A stretch of 7,541 nt of DNA from a bacterium (GTDB lineage Bacteria; Patescibacteriota; Patescibacteriia; CAIQCM01), in assembly GCA_023246535.1 (NCBI GenBank), contig JAHFIF010000003.1:17660-25200 (forward strand), written 5' to 3'. Below, piece by piece: positions 5,945-7,541 of the stretch. Both the position numbers and the translations under genes were made by a program. Position 1 is the stretch's first letter, and every line of letters starts with the position of its first letter. Below the pieces are notes generated by a model. It did not search any database. It was not told where the DNA came from and saw only the letters and a list, made by a program, of their open reading frames with translations.

Positions 5945-7387
5945 ATGGAAAACCCAGAACTGAAACATTACATTGACGCGCAGCTGGCGGGCGGCACCGC
6001 GCCGGATGAGCTCAAAAAATTGTTGGTGCACCACGGTTGGGACCCAGCGATCGTCGACGCGCATCTGCCGCCGAAGGGTTTGGCCACGCCGCCATTGGTG
6101 ACGGTCGTTCACGCGGGCGCCGCCGACGGAGGGGCGTATGTCGACGACCGGAAAAAACGCAAGTGGGCGATCTTTTTTCTCGTTCTGCCGTTCGCGCTCA
6201 TGATCCTGATCTTGAGCGTTTATGCGATCAACTCGTTTGTCGTGAGCGCGGCACTGTCCAAGCCGCAAGCGCCGGCGGCGGAGTCAACCGGCGCAATTCC
6301 ATCATTAGGTTCCGCGCCGGCGCTCGGCGAGGCCACGGGGCTTTCGCTTTCGACCGCGACCGGACTCGGCCAGTACGACAAGCGCGCGACGGCCGCGAGG
6401 ATCGTTAATGTCGCGCTCGGTTTGCTCGGCCTGCTGGCGTTCCTCAGCATCTTCATCTGCCTTCCCATCGGCATCGTGCTGCTCATTCGTTCGCGGCGCA
6501 CGCTCAAACCGGGCGTTGCTTACGACGAACGCTCGGGCAAGGGCGAAGCGTCGATCATTCCGCCGGAGCTCGGGCATTGGAACTGGGGCGCGGCTTTCTT
6601 GACCGTTTGGTGGGGGTTGTATTACCGCGTTTGGATCGCCTTCCTTGTTTTTGTGCCGTTCATCGGCCAGTTCTGGTGGGTGGTCATGGGGATCAAGGGG
6701 AATGAGTGGGCCTGGCAAAAGAACCAGTGGCTCTCCGTCGACGAGTTCAAGAAAACACAAAAGAAGTGGGCGGTTTGGGCGATTGTCTTGCTCATCTTCA
6801 GTTTCTTGATCGGTTTGGCAACGGCGACGCTCATCGTCATTGGCGCCGCCAAAATGCACAATTCGTCGCCGAGCGCTTTCCGGTTCGACACCGGGTCGTC
6901 GTTCGGGAGCGGCGCGACGAGCCTTAAATTCCCGAAAGACGCGCTCATGGGTCCGGAATTCATGAGCGCGACCTACGTCATCGACGGCCAGCCGATCGCT
7001 TTGCGCTACGGTTCGGCCAGCACGCCGATCGCCGGTTCGGAAAAAAATATTTTCATGCAGACCGGTTACTTCGGCAAAGCGTCATACGGCGACCTCAACG
7101 GCGACGGCAAGCAAGACGTTGCGGTCATTTTGACGCAAGAGCCGGGCGGCAGCGGAACTTTCTATTATCTGGCGGCGGCGCTTAAAGCGGCCGACGGAAC
7201 GGCGACCGGCACCAACGCCTTGTTGCTCGGCGACCGGATCATTCCGCGGTCGACGGCGGTCGACGGCGACATGGTCACGGTCAAGTATTTGGATCGCCAG
7301 ACCGGCGAACCGATGTCCGCCGCGCCCGCGGTTGCGATGACGCGGTTCTTCAAATTCGCGAACGGACAGCTGTCGGAAATTAAATAA
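5945..7387 (+). CDS. Multi-pass membrane protein with helical N-terminal domain and DxNGDGxxD C-terminal domain
   Basis: The 480-residue protein has no name I can assign, but its parts are distinct. Residues 1-42 form a small helical domain (HYIDAQLAGGTAPDELKK ... HHGWDPAIVDAHL), of a kind I associate with the N-termini of CPR membrane proteins. Hydrophobic segments follow at about 73-99, 152-181, 214-250 (long, tryptophan-rich, possibly two passes) and 275-301. Between the last two is a conserved-looking KGNEWAWQKNQW stretch (251-262). A low-complexity linker (about 104-145) rich in A/G/S/P separates the first two segments. The C-terminal domain (about 325-480) contains GDLNGDGKQD (382-391), an EF-hand/dockerin-like calcium loop with D383, N385, D387 and D391, then GGSGTFYYLAAALK and GTNALLLGDRI motifs. 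That domain is probably outside the membrane. ATG 5945 follows a terminator by 17 nt; mscL begins 7 nt after the stop. Confidence 0.88.
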   Translation: MENPELKHYIDAQLAGGTAPDELKKLLVHHGWDPAIVDAHLPPKGLATPPLVTVVHAGAADGGAYVDDRKKRKWAIFFLVLPFALMILILSVYAINSFVVSAALSKPQAPAAESTGAIPSLGSAPALGEATGLSLSTATGLGQYDKRATAARIVNVALGLLGLLAFLSIFICLPIGIVLLIRSRRTLKPGVAYDERSGKGEASIIPPELGHWNWGAAFLTVWWGLYYRVWIAFLVFVPFIGQFWWVVMGIKGNEWAWQKNQWLSVDEFKKTQKKWAVWAIVLLIFSFLIGLATATLIVIGAAKMHNSSPSAFRFDTGSSFGSGATSLKFPKDALMGPEFMSATYVIDGQPIALRYGSASTPIAGSEKNIFMQTGYFGKASYGDLNGDGKQDVAVILTQEPGGSGTFYYLAAALKAADGTATGTNALLLGDRIIPRSTAVDGDMVTVKYLDRQTGEPMSAAPAVAMTRFFKFANGQLSEIK

Positions 7388-7394
7388 TCTTCAT

Positions 7395-7541
7395 ATGCTC
7401 TCAGGCTTCAAAAAATTCATTTTGCGGGGGAATGTCGTCGATCTCGCCGTCGGCGTCGTCGTTGGCGCCGCCTTTAGCGCGTTCATTTCGGCGCTCGTCA
7501 AGGATCTGCTGACGCCGTTCATTGCGGCTATTTTTAAGGCG
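7395..7541 (+). CDS. mscL: Large-conductance mechanosensitive channel MscL, N-terminal part (3' truncated)
   Basis: The first 49 codons are present and the frame is open to the window edge. The product begins MLSGFKKFILRGNVVDLAVG and continues with VVVGAAFSAFISALVKDLLTP. These are the amphipathic N-terminal helix, the highly conserved FxxRGNVVDLAVGV motif and the pore-lining first membrane helix of MscL. In the family, a homopentamer opens under membrane tension to release solutes during hypo-osmotic shock. The usual length is about 130-150 residues, so roughly two thirds lies beyond the window. The ATG is 7 nt after the preceding stop with no Shine-Dalgarno, so it is probably co-transcribed and coupled with the membrane protein gene. 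Confidence 0.95.
   Translation, partial: MLSGFKKFILRGNVVDLAVGVVVGAAFSAFISALVKDLLTPFIAAIFKA

Noticed and set aside
1..7541. CRISPR arrays, insertion sequences or att sites
   Set aside because: I saw no spaced direct repeats, transposase or integrase coding sequence, or terminal inverted repeats; the tRNA 3' end is not duplicated in the window.

Overview
The window reads as a stretch of a bacterial chromosome, all genes on the + strand, tightly packed and moderately GC-rich. Several features point to the Patescibacteria / Candidate Phyla Radiation (CPR). The receiver proteins carry the TN...VKA(N/D) signature that I associate with that group. One membrane protein combines a short helical N-terminal domain ending in 'GW', a 'KGNEWAWQ' membrane core and a C-terminal DxNGDGxxD domain, an architecture I also associate with CPR genomes. 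Most genes lack a Shine-Dalgarno sequence. This placement is inference from protein style, not from a marker phylogeny. The genetic code looks standard: TGA ends two genes, and in both cases a terminator lies at or just after it.

Layout: (1) 1-1174 holds the 3' end of ftsE and the complete ftsX, the ABC-type divisome regulator, closed by a strong intrinsic terminator at 1197-1226. (2) 1237-2123 is a single-gene unit of unknown function, with its own extended -10 promoter, strong Shine-Dalgarno and terminator. (3) 2167-3441 is an HI0933/YhiN-family flavoprotein with a terminator hairpin over its stop codon. (4) 3472-3542 is tRNA-Gln(TTG) without an encoded CCA. (5) 3590-5927 is a signalling cassette: receiver, membrane HAMP-PAS histidine kinase, second receiver, with a T-rich promoter region and a terminator. 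(6) 5945-7387 is a multi-pass membrane protein with a calcium-loop-like C-terminal domain, followed 7 nt later by the start of mscL, which runs off the window.

The genes form a series of short, separately terminated units. The cassette at 3646-5894 is the best candidate for a coherent system: one kinase flanked by two single-domain receivers, none with a DNA-binding output, so signalling probably acts through protein contacts or a phosphorelay. The last pair (membrane protein + mscL) may share an envelope or osmotic-stress role, but this rests only on adjacency.

No stretch over 300 bases lacks a gene. The largest gaps are 1175-1303 (terminator plus promoter) and 3543-3645 (T-rich promoter region). 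I see no mobile element, CRISPR array, insertion sequence or attachment site.
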